DNA of 64,000 nucleotides, from assembly GCF_020497125.1 (NCBI RefSeq), contig NC_059081.1, positions 18,881,105 to 18,945,104 on the forward strand, in the 5' to 3' direction. Of this stretch, positions 34,341 to 46,860 are shown in pieces; positions within the stretch are counted from its first letter, which is position 1; every line of letters starts with the position of its first letter. The translations under genes and the position numbers were made by a program. The DNA comes from Mauremys mutica. Lineage: Eukaryota; Chordata; Testudines; Geoemydidae. The notes beneath the pieces were generated by a model, which saw only the letters and a list, made by a program, of their open reading frames with translations, was not told the origin of the DNA and did no database searches.

Positions 34341-36145
34341 TAACCTGTCTCACAAATTCAATGATGCCACTGCAAAAGGAATCATGTGGTCCTGTATAAA
34401 TACTTACTGTGGAGAATGAGGGAGTTATGTGGAGCAGTTTTTATAAATATATGCCGTGCCACTTAGGCTAATGATCACAAGATAACCTGCTTGGCTGCAT
34501 AGAGATAAATCAAAGGAGGCTGTAAGGAACAAGAAATAAAACAATGGCAAAGATAAGATGTTATCATAGGGAATACCAAGGATCCTTGGGGAAACAATGG
34601 GGAAGTTAAGTAGGAAATATCCTCCAGCCTGGTGCCTACTAGGCTGGCAAAGTTTACTCTTCCTAGGTTGAACCTAGGATCAAAGGTTTACATTTTTATA
34701 ACCTTAAAGATGCTCTTCAGGCAGGAAGTAGAGGTGGTCAGTGGGCTGGCTGTCAATATGCTGACAGACACATAGAGTGAGGCAGAAGCTGCAGGAGAGC
34801 ACTCTGCTTCACTCAGCCTAGAGATGGAGGTGAGAGGAAAGTTCAAAAAGGTTACAAGGAAAGATTAAAGTGTAGGTAAGACCCATGCATATAGAGGTTT
34901 TTTTGGTATTACCCTTTGGTCTGCATGGTGTGTACCTTTGGATTAAGGAATAAATAATTAAAGCAGAGTGAATTTTTTCAGAGAAGAGAAAATTAGGCAA
35001 AAACTTTTTTTTCAGTGCACCAAAATTATTTGCAAATTCCGGTTGAATTTGGCAAATAGTTTCATTAGGGGGGAAAAATTGTTTTGATCACTTTGAAACA
35101 AAATGGTTCAACTTCTCAAAATAACACACTGTTTTGAAATGTAGCTCATTAAAAAGAAGTGCAAAACATTCCCGAACAAACCAAAGAGAAACCAAGAACT
35201 AGAAATACTTCATTTGTTTGATTAGAAACATTTCATTAGCCTGCAAATTATTTTTTTCTCTTTATTTTGGCAAGCAAAGAAAAATAAGTTTTAGTCCAAA
35301 CTACATTTCTGGGGATTTTTTTTTTGCTTCAGTCCCTGAACTCACAAAGCAGTTATTCCCTTAGCTCTAGAAATAAAGCTTTGCTCTGAAGAAGCTATTT
35401 TTCATTCACTTTAACAGTCAGACTCATGGCGTAAAAGGGCGTACAGGGGCTAAACCCAGTTGAGTGGTTGTGTTAAAGCAGTTTGGAAATGGAAGGACTG
35501 CAGTCCAGTGATCCAGTAAGGAGAAGGCAGCAAAATCAGTCCCCCAAAGAGGTACACTTGAGAGAGACTAAAAGTGGTCTAAATAACAGCATGCCATGTA
35601 ACTGAGACTTAACATTTCACTAATTCTGTTGTAGCCAGATTACTTGTGAAAATCTACTGTAAAATATCAGTGATTTTTTTATCTTCTATTTTGGAATAAT
35701 TGTTGTTCCAATCACTACTACCCATAAAAATAGTTTATATTGTTCTCCTAGTATTTTAATCACATTAAGAAATAATTAGCCCTAATTAACTTCAGAAGTC
35801 TGTGATGATTATAATCAAATAAGATATTCACATACAAGCATAAAATTATTTTGAAGCAAATGCTTATCTGATAATTAACTAGGGAACTATCATCACTGTA
35901 AATGTTAGTCATTTTAGTTTGACAGAATTAAATCTGATCACTGCAGCTATGGTATATTTAAATGTGAGCTTTGGCAGTAATTGTCACTTGTGACTCTTTT
36001 TATGTTTGTGTCTTATCTACTGCAAATACTTATGTTCTGAGTTTGTTTCCTCTTGTATATGAAAATACCTGCTGTGACAATGATGCTGATTATTTTCATA
36101 GAGCTGTAACTGTACATAGCCATTTCCAAAACAAATAGGAAGATG
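34341..36145. other. AT-rich non-coding DNA
   Basis: No supported gene. A block at 35000-35160 rich in AAATTTTG-type words resembles the stretch 46230-46560 and may be an old repeat. The tract 35740-35990 (CTAATTAACTTC, AATTAACTAGGG) is a weak conserved-element candidate. Confidence 0.4.
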
Positions 36146-36150
36146 GGGTC

Positions 36151-36586
36151 TGTGGCAAGGCAACTCTTTCGCCTCGCTGGGCTCAGCACTTCCCCCTCTG
36201 GCAAAGGGGGGCAGATGGAGTAAATCAGTCCCACTCCAGAGTGTTTTTATTCCTCACTTGGTTTTTATTTTTCAATATCTTACAAGGTGGGCCTCAGGGT
36301 AGGTCCAAGCAACACTTCAGCCAAACTAAAGCAAAAAAAATCATAACGCAAAAAGGAAATATTGTTCCCCGTTCCTTCTCTAGGGCATTGCTATGTTATG
36401 CTGGCTCTGGGCTGCCAGTCCTTCCCCAAATCAGTTAGCTTGGTTGCTTCCCCTATAGTTCTAACTGTGGCTCAGTCTCTGATTCCACTGCAAGGATCCC
36501 GGGAATCCCATGGGCTGTCAGGGCTTCCTGCCATGGAGCCAAGAGCCTAGAAGTCGTGTGACGGGCTTCTAGGGAACACAACCCCA
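36151..36586 (-). mobile_element. Candidate solo LTR, minus strand
   Basis: The unit reads TGTGGCAAGG ... CACAACCCCA and is flanked by GGGTC at 36146-36150 and 36587-36591. On the minus strand an AATAAA poly(A) signal lies about 100 bp before the end, as in an R-U5 layout. A five-base match can arise by chance, and GC-rich repeat-like DNA continues to about 36790, so the true limit may be further right. Similarity to a known family was not tested. Confidence 0.4.
36246..36251 (-). promoter_or_regulatory. Poly(A) signal of the 36-kb LTR candidate
   Basis: TTTATT on the plus strand is AATAAA on the minus strand, near the minus-strand 3' end of the candidate LTR. Confidence 0.35.
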
Positions 36587-36591
36587 GGGTC

Positions 36592-39179
36592 CCACTACAT
36601 GGACTGCTCCAGGGCTGGGGATCCCAGGTTTTTCACACTCGAGGGCCTGCTGGCTGCTCAGGTTTCCTGACATCTGATGAGTGACTTGTCCCAGGAGTCA
36701 GGTAGCCCAGGAGTTGGATAGCTCCTGTCCTGGAGCAATCTGCATGGTGGAGCCACAGATCCTGCAAGCCCTGGCAGCTCTTGACTGATAGAATTCTTGT
36801 CACTTTCCCTGCTTAATTCAGTGCTGGTTAAAAGTGAAGTTTACAAGAATTAATTTCTGTCAGGAGCTGCTGGAGACCGAGGGAGGCTATTTTGTTTTGG
36901 AAGCACTGCCTGTCGGTGTTTAAAATAAATAAATAATCCTTATGGAATTTCTGATTAGAATGAAAGTTAGAAAAAAATTTGGCTGCATTCCAAATTGTAA
37001 CATAACCAAATTTCAAAATGTTAGAACGGGAAATTGAGTTTTGGCTTGCTCTACTTCCAGGGATTGTCTGGTTTGGTTAATCTGGATTCTACATCTACAT
37101 TTTACCAAGTTTAGCCAGGCTGTAAGACATGTTGGCCAGGTGCACTGGTACATATTCTATACTACATTCAAAGAGTTTTCTGAAAAAAGAGCTAATTGTG
37201 CTTTGGTAGTTACTCTAGGAAACTTCTTAAATCCTGTCTTTTCATCTCCCTGTTGCGTAACTCCTGTCATTTAGATAGCTTTTTCCTGACACTGGAGTTG
37301 CACTTAAAACTTTCATGGAAGCCACATCTTCCAAAAATTGGGAACTGGCCTTTTAAGAGAGGTGTTTATATGATATGGCACTCTCTTTCCCACTAAGAGT
37401 TGAGATAAACTCTCATTTGGTATTGTAGCTGCATGTGGAATGATGTACAGTATATGACATTTTCTTGTTCTCATGTAGCCTCCCAGCTTGTGTGCAGGAA
37501 CTCGGCAAGATCTGTCAGTTATCCTATTTCCTATTTTGGATGAGGAAGCCTCTGTGTTTCCCGCTGGTAATGCCTATGGGTCCCTAGTTCCCAAAGAATT
37601 CTCCCTCCCCAAATCTAGTTGTGAGCGAGGCCAGAGTCCATGCCTATTGTTGATCCTGTGTCTTTAGTGTCTCCTTAAAGAATTCCTCCTGCTACAGCCT
37701 GCCTTGCTGTCTGACCACGTCTTGCATGGAACCTAGGGGAAGATCTTCTAGGAACTGAAAATCTCAGCTAGCTTCTTTCTTAGCTTGGAATGATATTTCA
37801 AGCATTCCCTTACATCTTTGGCAGAGGAGGCAATATCCCTTGCTCCACATCAGACCAATCTGCTTCTGACAACTTGGGTTGCCTCTCTCTCCAGGACAAC
37901 ATAAATGAATTGGTGAACTTGATTTCACTGTATTTGGCAGTCACTATATCTAGCATACTCCTTCATGCCGTTCCAGCTCCTCCTAATCCAAGATGTTAAG
38001 GTGAAATGGAGGAGAAAGACATTCCCATTTGTGGAATCCCTGGAACAGATTGTGGATGCAGAATAGTCCAATCTGTAGAGAAAAATTGGGCCACTCAGCA
38101 GGGCCATTCCAGAGCTTTACCATTACTTACATTCTTCTCAGCTGCAAACATCAAAATTGTTGCAAGTAAAGCTTTAATTTAAAAGAATTCAGGTCAGAAC
38201 TAAAGATCAGAGGCATCAGAATGAAATAATCTGACATTTTCATCACACTCGGGTCCCTCTTTAGCTAACTGGGCCTCACAGCTTTATCAAAGCCCCAGAA
38301 AAGTTTAATCCCCAAATCTCATATAGTGGGTTTAGGTCCCATTTTCAGTTTATTGGTTAGAAAGTTAAATTTAATTGCTTAGGCCATAAACTCTCTCTTC
38401 CCATTTTATTCATCTTTATCTGTGAAATACAGACCCACACCTTCAACTTCAGACTGCCACATTTACATAATCAGCAAATCCACTATTCTGCTTCCCAATT
38501 TGCTTATCAGTTTTGCCATCCTGCTTTCCTTAGTGTCAACTGGCTGCAATCAATTCCTCTTACCCTTGAGTAATTTACATTAGTACTGTAATACAGAAAA
38601 AATAGCAGCCACTAAAAAGAACTACTGGATACTAACATTCCCTTAGAATGCCTTATTACCTTAACTTCCTTTAGAAGTTCAAAGGCTCTTCATATCCCAT
38701 TGGCTCCCAAACTGGTCCAGTGACCACAGATGGTGAGTGGAAGTCTGGCTGGTCACATGCTGCTAGCTCTTCTTGTCAAGAGTCTGGTAAGTGTCTGAAA
38801 ATAAGGAAGGGGAGCAAGGGCCTCCTGCTACATCTGAGGAGGAAACAGGGTGCTCGGGCTGAATGCATCTGTGGAGCTGGAGCTGCCAGTCATGAGTGGA
38901 GAGGATCAGGAGAGAAGCAAATGAAACGCAGCAGCTGGGCAGTGTGTTCAGGGAGGGAAGGACCAAGCGGCATATACAAGAGTGAGGCAGAGAGAAGCAG
39001 GGAGGAAGAGAAACAGAACAGGTAGGATGGGTGCTTCAGCTGTGTCAGTTTTACCTTGTAAAATCATGTAGTGATTGTGTGGTATTTTGGCATGCACTTT
39101 ATCTATTTATGGTATGTCAGATTTCTGCTATATAAACCAAATGTTTAGACATCATGAGTTTGGGATTTTTATTTGTATT
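36592..39179. other. Non-coding DNA, one purine-rich block
   Basis: The piece 36592-36790 is GC-rich and repeat-like. The block 38700-39025 is purine-rich and open for 101 codons on the plus strand, with no domain recognised. The rest is featureless. Confidence 0.4.
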
Positions 39180-39290
39180 GCAGTAATGTCTCTAGGAGCC
39201 CCAGTTCTGGACCTCATTGTGCTAGGTGCTGTGCAAACACAGAACAAAAAAGACAGTCCCTGCCCCTGAAAGCTTACAATCGATGTAAAT
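39180..39290 (-). mobile_element. MIR-like SINE / L2 tail fragment
   Basis: The plus strand reads CCTCATTGTGCTAGGTGCTG, then TGCAAACACAGAACAAAAAAG, then ACAGTCCCTGCCCCTGAAAG, CTTACAATC. This is the reverse of the 3' tail shared by MIR-like SINEs and L2 LINEs in amniotes. Confidence 0.65.
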
Positions 39291-41738
39291 CTAAGTGTTT
39301 GATTACTTACAGTGAAAAGAGGAGTGTGTTATGCTGCTTATCCATAATATTGCCTGTCCTGGCAGTGTACTAGGCTTTTTAATGATTATTAAGAAGATGA
39401 GGGAGAAAGTGATTCTGAAGTTTGGAGGAAAGAGAGAATTTGTTGTGACTAGTTAGTTTTTTAATCAGTGGTGTCTGTGTGACATTTCTGAGTAGTTAGG
39501 ACTAGTGGTCCCAGATGGCTATTGCCAATACACACACAACCTTCAGTACGTTGAGATCTGCACAGAAATTTTGAAGATCTGTTCTCAGAACTCTTGGTAA
39601 TAGTACTCTTTTTAATAGCTCCCCTGTGGGGTAAAACTCCTTAGCTCAGTGAACAGATGGTATAATTTGAGGATGAAACACCAAATTCATACCTGCTGAA
39701 GAGCGGGTGTAATACACAGCTCAGCTCAATTAAGCTGCATCATCTTACCCAAAGAATGAATTTGGCCTGGTTTGTTTGTCTAAATAAGTAGTTACCAATT
39801 TTTTGTTGTTGGACTGTCATCCTCCTTTAGGATGGATTGGCATATCCTGTTGCTTTATTTCTGTCCTTTTTTTCTCTTCTCTTCTCTCCTCTCTCTTTTT
39901 TTTTTTTTGGTCACTTCTCTTTTCCATGTTTATTTCATTCATTCTGGTTTTTTAAAATGTATTTTATGCAGACTGTCCTCTGGCCCTACTCTCTCTCTCC
40001 CCTCTGATAACTCTGATCCTTCCCCCATTTCTCCACTTATCAAAAGGCTAAATGCTGCCAGGGATGTGGGTGTCTTTTGGTGTCATCCCAGGCTGAACTG
40101 AATGCCATGGAGCACAGAAGCTTGACTGGTATGGAACTGTCTGAGCTGCTGTCCTGTATGCATGAGCTGGTCTTGGAGACAGCTACAATAGGTGCAAACT
40201 GCGAGAAAGTTAAGAAGGTGGGTGGATTTCAAGGTACCATCTGCCACTTTAAATATACATGTGGCTGCATGTTTGCCTGAGTATGAGGTTGTGTGAATGC
40301 TTATCTGGGGTCCTTCAGCTTTCCCCACCAACACTGATCCTCTCCTCTATGCTTCTTCAACTAGTCTGACAATCCCTGTGCAGAGAAACACTACTAATTT
40401 ATTGCTTTATATGAAAAAGGGGTATTGGGTTCTTTATTTATGTTCTGGATTTTTTTTCTTTTGATCTGCTTTAGAAAGGGAGTTTTGTCTCTTTAAATAT
40501 CCACTGATATGGAAAGGAATAGCCCTAATACAGCTGGAAATGAAATGCACACAGATGCATTATATGTTGAGTTAAGTTCTGCCTCAGTTTTAGAGAGAGA
40601 ATTTTGGATTAACTCCATTTACTTCAATGAAGCTACACTGGTGTAACCAAGAACAGAATTTGGCCCTGCATCTTTGTTCTAGCTTTGGAACTTCAGCTGT
40701 TGGCATTAGCATATGTGAGTAATACGTTTAGATTAGGGTTTTTTAACATGGCTAACCCCTTGGTTTGAGAATTTGGATTTAGTATATAAAACATTTGGAC
40801 CTCTTTGTTCAGATATTTTCCTTCTTGAACCAGCAAATGTTTTATGAACAAAGTGTACTGGAGAAATTAAAAAGGTCAACTGCCAGCCAAAGCAGTTCAG
40901 TAGCCTGGATCTTTAATTCCCTAAAGAAAGGAAATACACAAGACTTTACAGGAAGTGGCATCTGTTGTTCTTCCCCCTGGCAAGACACATGTCCTGATCA
41001 GTGAAACCACTTATCTTTTACCTTGTTTGACTGACACCCGATGACTTGTCATATCAGCTCAGCTGTTAGACGTAATCCTAGAGAGTCAGACTATATATAT
41101 TGGTGTTTCTGCACTGAGCCATTTAAACATACATGCCATTGAATGCATATTTTACAGTAGCTTCTATCAGCATTTTTATTAGAATTACAAGATTCAGGAG
41201 TTTTTAAGTTGGCCATACAATTTTACTCCCCATCCTAACTAAAGTTTTTCAAAAACACTTTTCAGGAAAACAGACAATTTGCCCATATTTAAGTTCTGAA
41301 TAAAATATAGAGGCTCATTGGTTTGAATGGTTTCATGTACTTGTAAAACTCAAAGACACCTTTGATGTAAGTGTAATTTAACAAACCGTTTCTAAAACAG
41401 TCTAATCAATTTTGGTATTTTGAAAAAAATGAAAACATTTGAAAAAAATATAATCATCTTTGTAGTGTAAGGTAACGTACTTCAAACAATGCTTGTATTT
41501 GAAATGAAATCTTTTGAAAGGATTTGTCCTCAACATCAGCATGTTGCAATAGTTATTTTTTTATGATGAACACTAATTCTGAGCTTTAAAATCCAGCTAG
41601 ACATAGTCTTTTTTTTGTTTCCTAAGAGAAAGCTAAATTATAGCTTCCAATAAAAATCGTAGTTGGGAGAGTATTAAAGCGGAGTTTTTTGCAAAACTTT
41701 ACAGGCAGATTATCATAATTGGGTGGACACAATCTCTC

Positions 41739-41743
<5 letters not shown>
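39291..41743. other. Non-coding DNA, T-rich and old repeat traces
   Basis: A T/C-rich stretch lies at 39855-39912. The block 40575-40672 (AACTCCATTTACTTCAATGA, then GAATTTGGCCCTG) belongs to the old palindromic family. Frames at 40077-40334 and 40795-41004 lack known domains. Confidence 0.45.

Positions 41744-41818
<75 letters not shown>
41744..41818. repeat. (CA)n microsatellite
   Basis: About 37 uninterrupted CA units after a CTCTCTCTTT lead-in. Cys-Val peptide repeats on the minus strand come from this tract. Confidence 0.97.
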
Positions 41819-41820
<2 letters not shown>

Positions 41821-42187
41821 CTAACCTATGCATGCAAATTAGTTACCCGTGCTTATGCCTAACTTTTAAAATTGTGGTAGTCTGATACTGCTTCATTTCC
41901 AAGTTAAAATGCCATTAGGAAAACCTCATCTCCTTATTGCATATTTGGAAAAGATACTGTTAATGGCACTGTCAGTAGAATTGAGTGAACTAATGAATGA
42001 ATTCTGCCCCTTTTATCTGTTTTCAAACACTGATTTTTTACAGATTTGCTTTTTAGAATTTTTTTTGCCTCCTATCACATCTGAAAAAATTCAGCCTATG
42101 GATTTGCCTGCAAGCTATTCTCATTGTATGCATATTCATTATTAAATGTGTTGTGATTACTCACATGGGATTATCTTTCTTTCCTGG
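41819..42187. other. Non-coding DNA, nothing recognised
   Basis: Short AT-rich spacer between the CA repeat and the first hairpin element. Confidence 0.45.
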
Positions 42188-42195
42188 TTGGAAGA

Positions 42196-42319
42196 TAGGG
42201 TGACCAGACAGCAAGTGTGAAAAATCGGGACAGGGGGTGGGGGGTAATAGGATCCTATATAAGAAAAAGACTCAAAAATCGGGACTGTCCCTATAAAATC
42301 AGGACATCTGGTCACCCTA
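42196..42319. mobile_element. 124-bp MITE with 8-bp target duplication
   Basis: The ends TAGGGTGACCAGA and, inverted, TAGGGTGACCAGA are identical. Flanks TTGGAAGA at 42188-42195 and 42320-42327 are a perfect 8-bp duplication, as made by hAT transposases. The body holds AAATCGGGAC on both arms, so it can fold on itself. No coding capacity. The intact duplication suggests a relatively recent insertion. Confidence 0.88.
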
Positions 42320-42420
42320 TTGGAAGAGTATAACTATAATTGGTATGGGGAGAGTGCAATCATGTCACCAACCTTTGTTTTACTCAGGCAGATGGCCAAA
42401 CAGTTGGTATGAGGGTTCCC

Positions 42421-42546
42421 CTAGGCTTGCCAGTTCTGGTTGGACATATTCCTGGAGGTTTCATCACATGACATAATATTTAATTAAGGGTTAACCTTTT
42501 ATTCCTGGAGAGTCCAAGGACAATCCTGGAGGGTTGGCAATTCTAG
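42421..42546. mobile_element. 126-bp hairpin MITE
   Basis: Ends CTAGGCTTGCCAG and, from the right, CTAGAATTGCCAAC. The arms also share TCCTGGAGG/CCTCCAGGA blocks. TTCCC flanks both ends (42416-42420, 42547-42551), possibly a short target duplication. It lies about 100 bp from the previous MITE. Superfamily not decided. Confidence 0.65.
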
Positions 42547-42559
42547 TTCCCACACAGAT

Positions 42560-42785
42560 TGGGGTCCTATTTTGCTAGAAACTGTACAGATGCACAGTAA
42601 GATTCAATCTTTGCCTTGAAGATCTTGCAGCCTAAGCAGACATAATAGATACGGGGTTAGAGGAGAAAAACAGTCAGAGAAGAGGGAAAGTGATTTGCAT
42701 GAGGTCATGCAGCAGTTTAGAAGAAGAGGCTGGGAATAGAACCCAACTTTCCTAAGTCCCAGTCTGATGCCCTGTCCCTTTGCTC
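42560..42785 (-). mobile_element. MIR-like SINE, near full length
   Basis: Reversed, the unit contains a tRNA-like part (GGGAATAGAACCCA on the plus strand is the B-box side) and an AGGTCATGCAGCAG core. It ends in the L2-like tail (GGGGTCCTATTTTGC, TTGCAGCCTAAGCAG). This order fits a CORE-SINE of the MIR group. It is diverged, so it is old. Confidence 0.65.
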
Positions 42786-45700
42786 ATGTTGACTTCCTGT
42801 TTTTAGGACATCTTAAGCTTTTTCCTTTGTAACAGCTTGAGTCTGGCCTGGCCAGAATCACTGCTATAAAAATTAAACTATTATATCTTTACATTACATA
42901 ACATTGTGAGTAAGGAAACATGTAAAATTAGTTTTTAGTATTTGTGTGTGGTGTGTACATGCAATGGTGCAGCTGGATCCTTGGCTGGTTTATTAAATTG
43001 GCTCTATGCTAGGGACTCTGCACAGGAATGTTGCAAAGTCCATTTTGTGAGAGAGGTGGTCCTGAATTTATCTGTCTTTTAATTGTGTTAATGATTGGAG
43101 TTTTGGCAACACTGAACCCATGGTGGTATATTGACTGAGGAGGGGGGCACAGTCTGGGAGAAGATAGCTTTCACCTCTCACAGAAGTGAAAATGTCTCTC
43201 ATAGCAAATTCCCTCTTCCCTTTCTCCAGGACCCAGCTCTCTCCTCTACAGCCTGGCTGTGGGTGGAGGAGCAGACACCAGAGGAAGTTCTTCAGGGAAG
43301 GAGAACCAGCTGGTCTTGTGCAGATATAGCATCTTGCAGGTGGAGTCCTACTGGCTGCTCTACCTTTTGTTGCTTCTTCTGGGGTGGATTCTGCTCTCTT
43401 GGGCAGTGGGTTCCAGGTACATTGGTGAAGATGCATTGAGGAGATACTTCTCCACCTGTCAAGGTCTTCAACTCCTCTCTGTTGTGTCAAAGTGCCCATC
43501 TTGTCCCCACCTGCATCTCAGTTTGCCTGCCTTTCACAGAAGCTGCAGGGGGCTTATCCCGTGCAAACTGGGTCCAGACAGGTGATGAGTGGATGCTTCC
43601 AGCTGTAACTTTCTTATTTTTCCGCCCCACTCTGCCTCCCCTTCATTTTCTACCTCTCTGCATGGCTACCTATCATCCATCTCTGCTAATCTGATAAACA
43701 TTTGTTTTCTATGCTACTCCATCCAAAATGAATTTCATTTAGTCATGACGTGGATTTAACCATGAGCCCGAAACTCATTTTCCATGAACAAAGCTTCATG
43801 TTCATGAGTACTTGCAAAAAAGCAATTGAAAACATGGCGCAATGAAATTCAGTTTCTAATTCATTGCAGTATTTGTGAACAATTTTTTTTTCTCAGACAG
43901 GAGGAGAGATCTGATTATTTTTGAAAAATCACATTGTCTATATACCATTTAGCAATGTATACTTCTAACCAACAGTAAATAACAGACAATATTCGAGAGA
44001 AATAAAATGTCAGAAATCCTAAAGTGTCTTTGTGGTCCAAAATGTAGGTATTGGACTGAATTATTAACCCTCCCCTTCCCCCCCCAAAATAGCATGCCTT
44101 ATGGAAGTGCACTTGCAAACCAATATTCAGCAAGTCAGCCACTGGGATCTGCAGTTTCATTACAACACTGGTTATAACAGCCTGGCAGGATCTGCAATGC
44201 CACATAGGAATGCGAGACTTCTTTTGACTCACTCTGTTAGCAGGAGTTAGAAATTTGCATATTGCTGCTAAATAAACTCTGCTGACTCATTGTCGCAGGT
44301 CTGACTTAATTCCATTGGTGATATGGGATGTGGATGTTACTCTGATCAGAGAGAGCTAGGGGTAGAAGAGTGAGATCCTGAAAGAAATCCTGAGGACAGC
44401 CAGGCTGAGGGGGAAAGCTAAGGCTGGGGACTGATGTTCTGTTGTTGTTGTATTTTCCCCTGTCTGGGATTTGGCTTTATTGGTAAGTTTGACCCCATGC
44501 AGTCTTTATAAACTTTGTCTGCGTGGGAGTGATTTCGTCTTACTCTGCTAGAAATGTACATGTGGAGAATGAATAGACATGCAATGTAAACACATTTGTT
44601 GGTTATCAGTGGGAAATTCTTTGGGCAACAGTCATTATACAAAGACATTTAGATGTATGAAAACATTGTCTAAGTAATTATGAATATTGTGTACTTGCAT
44701 ATGTAAAAATTAAAACAGGAAAGCACTGAGTTGCGTAATTTAGCTGCCAAAATTATTTTATAGATTTAAATCAGAATATTTAGAAGAATACAGGATATTG
44801 TCATCATAGTGGTTGGGAAGAGGAATTTATACAAAGCAGCTGCAATTCATTTTGGGACGTCGTACAGAAAGAAATGTTAGAGAAATCTGAAACTTTTTGA
44901 TCCATATATTACCTGAAGACTCAACATACAGGAGTTCTCTTTTTGTTGTGTGACAAAACATTACATCATAGCCCTATTAGCAATAAGGAATATTAATTAT
45001 CAGTAAATAACATTTTAAAGAAGACAAGTGAACATGTTAATAATTTAGATTGCTACCTGCCCTTGGAAGCAATGTGCATTATCAGACACATGAATTTTCT
45101 GCAATTTTCAGGATCTCTTCTTTGCTTTTTTTGGTTTTTTTTGTTGTTGTCACTATAGATGTAAAGATCCAGTACAAATTAAAATCATTGTGGAAAATCT
45201 GAAATCATTAAGGGCTGATTTTCGGAGATGCTGAGCACCTGCAGCTCCCAGGGGCTTCAGTTGGAAGCATGAGTACTCACCCCCTCTAAAAAGCGGGCCC
45301 TAAATGTTTTAAATAAGAAGTTAATATGTGATTCAACATGCCTTATGTCTCTTTAGCTCGTTGATTTGACCACCAAAACTCATAATTATTTTATACAAAG
45401 TTAATACTTTACATTGTATTTGAAGGGCAGATTTTGAAGTTATGCATGCATAGCTGAGACACACTTCCTCCTCGCATGTCTGAGTTACGTTTCTTAGTAT
45501 TGTTGAAGCCGTATCTTGCAGTCCTTATTCAGACAAAATTCCCATTTAAAGCCAAAGCATGGGAGTTTTGCCTACGTAAATATTTCTTGATCAAGTCTAA
45601 ATGATGACTTTTTTTGCATTACCTATAGTAGCTAAATCCAAATGAGCTAGAGCTCAAATCAGCTTGGGTTTAATGAGTAAGCTACTCAAGTGTAAGAGAA

Positions 45701-46574
45701 TGTTAATGATGCACATTAAAATTCTTTGGAAGTCCCAGATAAGTGTTCATCAATTCACTTGAAAATTACTTGAGCCAAATAGTATTATCTTTATAGCCTA
45801 TGGCTCAACTCAGCTCTAACATGATTTGTTACTTGGTGGTCATCCAATCTCTTCTAATCATGGGTTCAAAATATGTAATTAATGATTGAGGGTTATTAGG
45901 ATCTATTTCAAATTAAATTAACTTTACTAAGCACAAAGTCTTGTGCCTTTTGTTTGTTTGTTTTGAGGTTCAAAAGGAAGGAATATGAGTCTCCAAAAAT
46001 GCTATTTTTCAATGGATCAATGAACTGCATAAGAGTGCCTGTTGGAATGAAAGCTCATTTGATAAAGTTATTTCAACCTTTGGCTAGAGAGAACAGATCT
46101 TTCATATTGGACAAAGTAGGTCAACCCTCTGGACCTCTCTGCACTCTGTTTTTGCAGTTTGATGTGGCTGCACATTTGGTTGTAGATCTGTGTAAATAAC
46201 TGATTTTTTGTTTGTTTGTTTTTTAGTTCAGTGGTTGAACTAAAAATAACTAGTTTTCGGTCAACCTGAAATGAAATTTTCAGTGAAACTAAAGTTTAAA
46301 AAATGCTTTGGGTCAAATGAAACATGTCTGGTTTTGAAACAAATTGTTTAGTTTAATTTTGAGGGATTTTTACCACTTCTAAAAATAAAATGGAAGTAAA
46401 CTTATAAACAAGCAGTTGTTTTGAATCTAAATGTTTCCTTCTGAAAAAGTCAAAATAAAACAGTTTTTGGCTGGAAAAACAAAATGGTGAATTTGACCCA
46501 AATATGCATTTTTTTTTGGTGACAAAGTGTCATCTTAAAAATTTTGCCAGGTAGATGGGTATGCTAATCTCTAA
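42786..46574. other. Non-coding DNA with one ORF-rich island
   Basis: At 43068-43694 overlapping frames run on both strands (143 codons minus, 108 and 102 plus) in GC-richer sequence, with no domain recognised. A low-complexity stretch at 46230-46560 is built of AAATTTT/CAAAATGG-type words. Nothing else is supported. Confidence 0.4.
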
Positions 46575-46860
46575 CAGTCTGTCTACACTGCAATCAAAAA
46601 ATCTACAGCTGGCCATGCCAGCTGACTCTGGCTCAAGGGGCTCGGGCTAAGGGGCTAGTTAATTGTGGTGCAGACATTGCAGCTTGGGCTGCAGCCTGGG
46701 CTCTAGGACCCTGTGCAGTGAGAGAGTCCCAGAGTTTGGGCTGCAGACTGACTCAGAATGTCTACACCGCAATTAACTAGACCCTTAGCCTGAGCTTCGG
46801 AAGCCCAAGTCAGCTGGCACGAGCCAGCTGAATGTGTTTAATTGCAGGGTAGACATGCCC
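46575..46860. mobile_element. 286-bp palindromic MITE
   Basis: The left end TGTCTACACTGCAATC and the inverted right end TGTCTACCCTGCAATT are terminal inverted repeats. The arms also share GCCAGCTGACT and CTAAGGGGCTAGTTAATTG with their complements (CAATTAACTAGACCCTTAG, AGTCAGCTGGC). The whole unit is therefore a long imperfect hairpin. No open frame of note. I could not fix a target duplication. Confidence 0.75.

Noticed and set aside
42196..42319. Tc1/mariner origin with TA duplication
   Set aside because: TA does flank the inner arms, but the outer 8-bp TTGGAAGA repeat is perfect and includes the terminal TA within the element, which fits hAT better.
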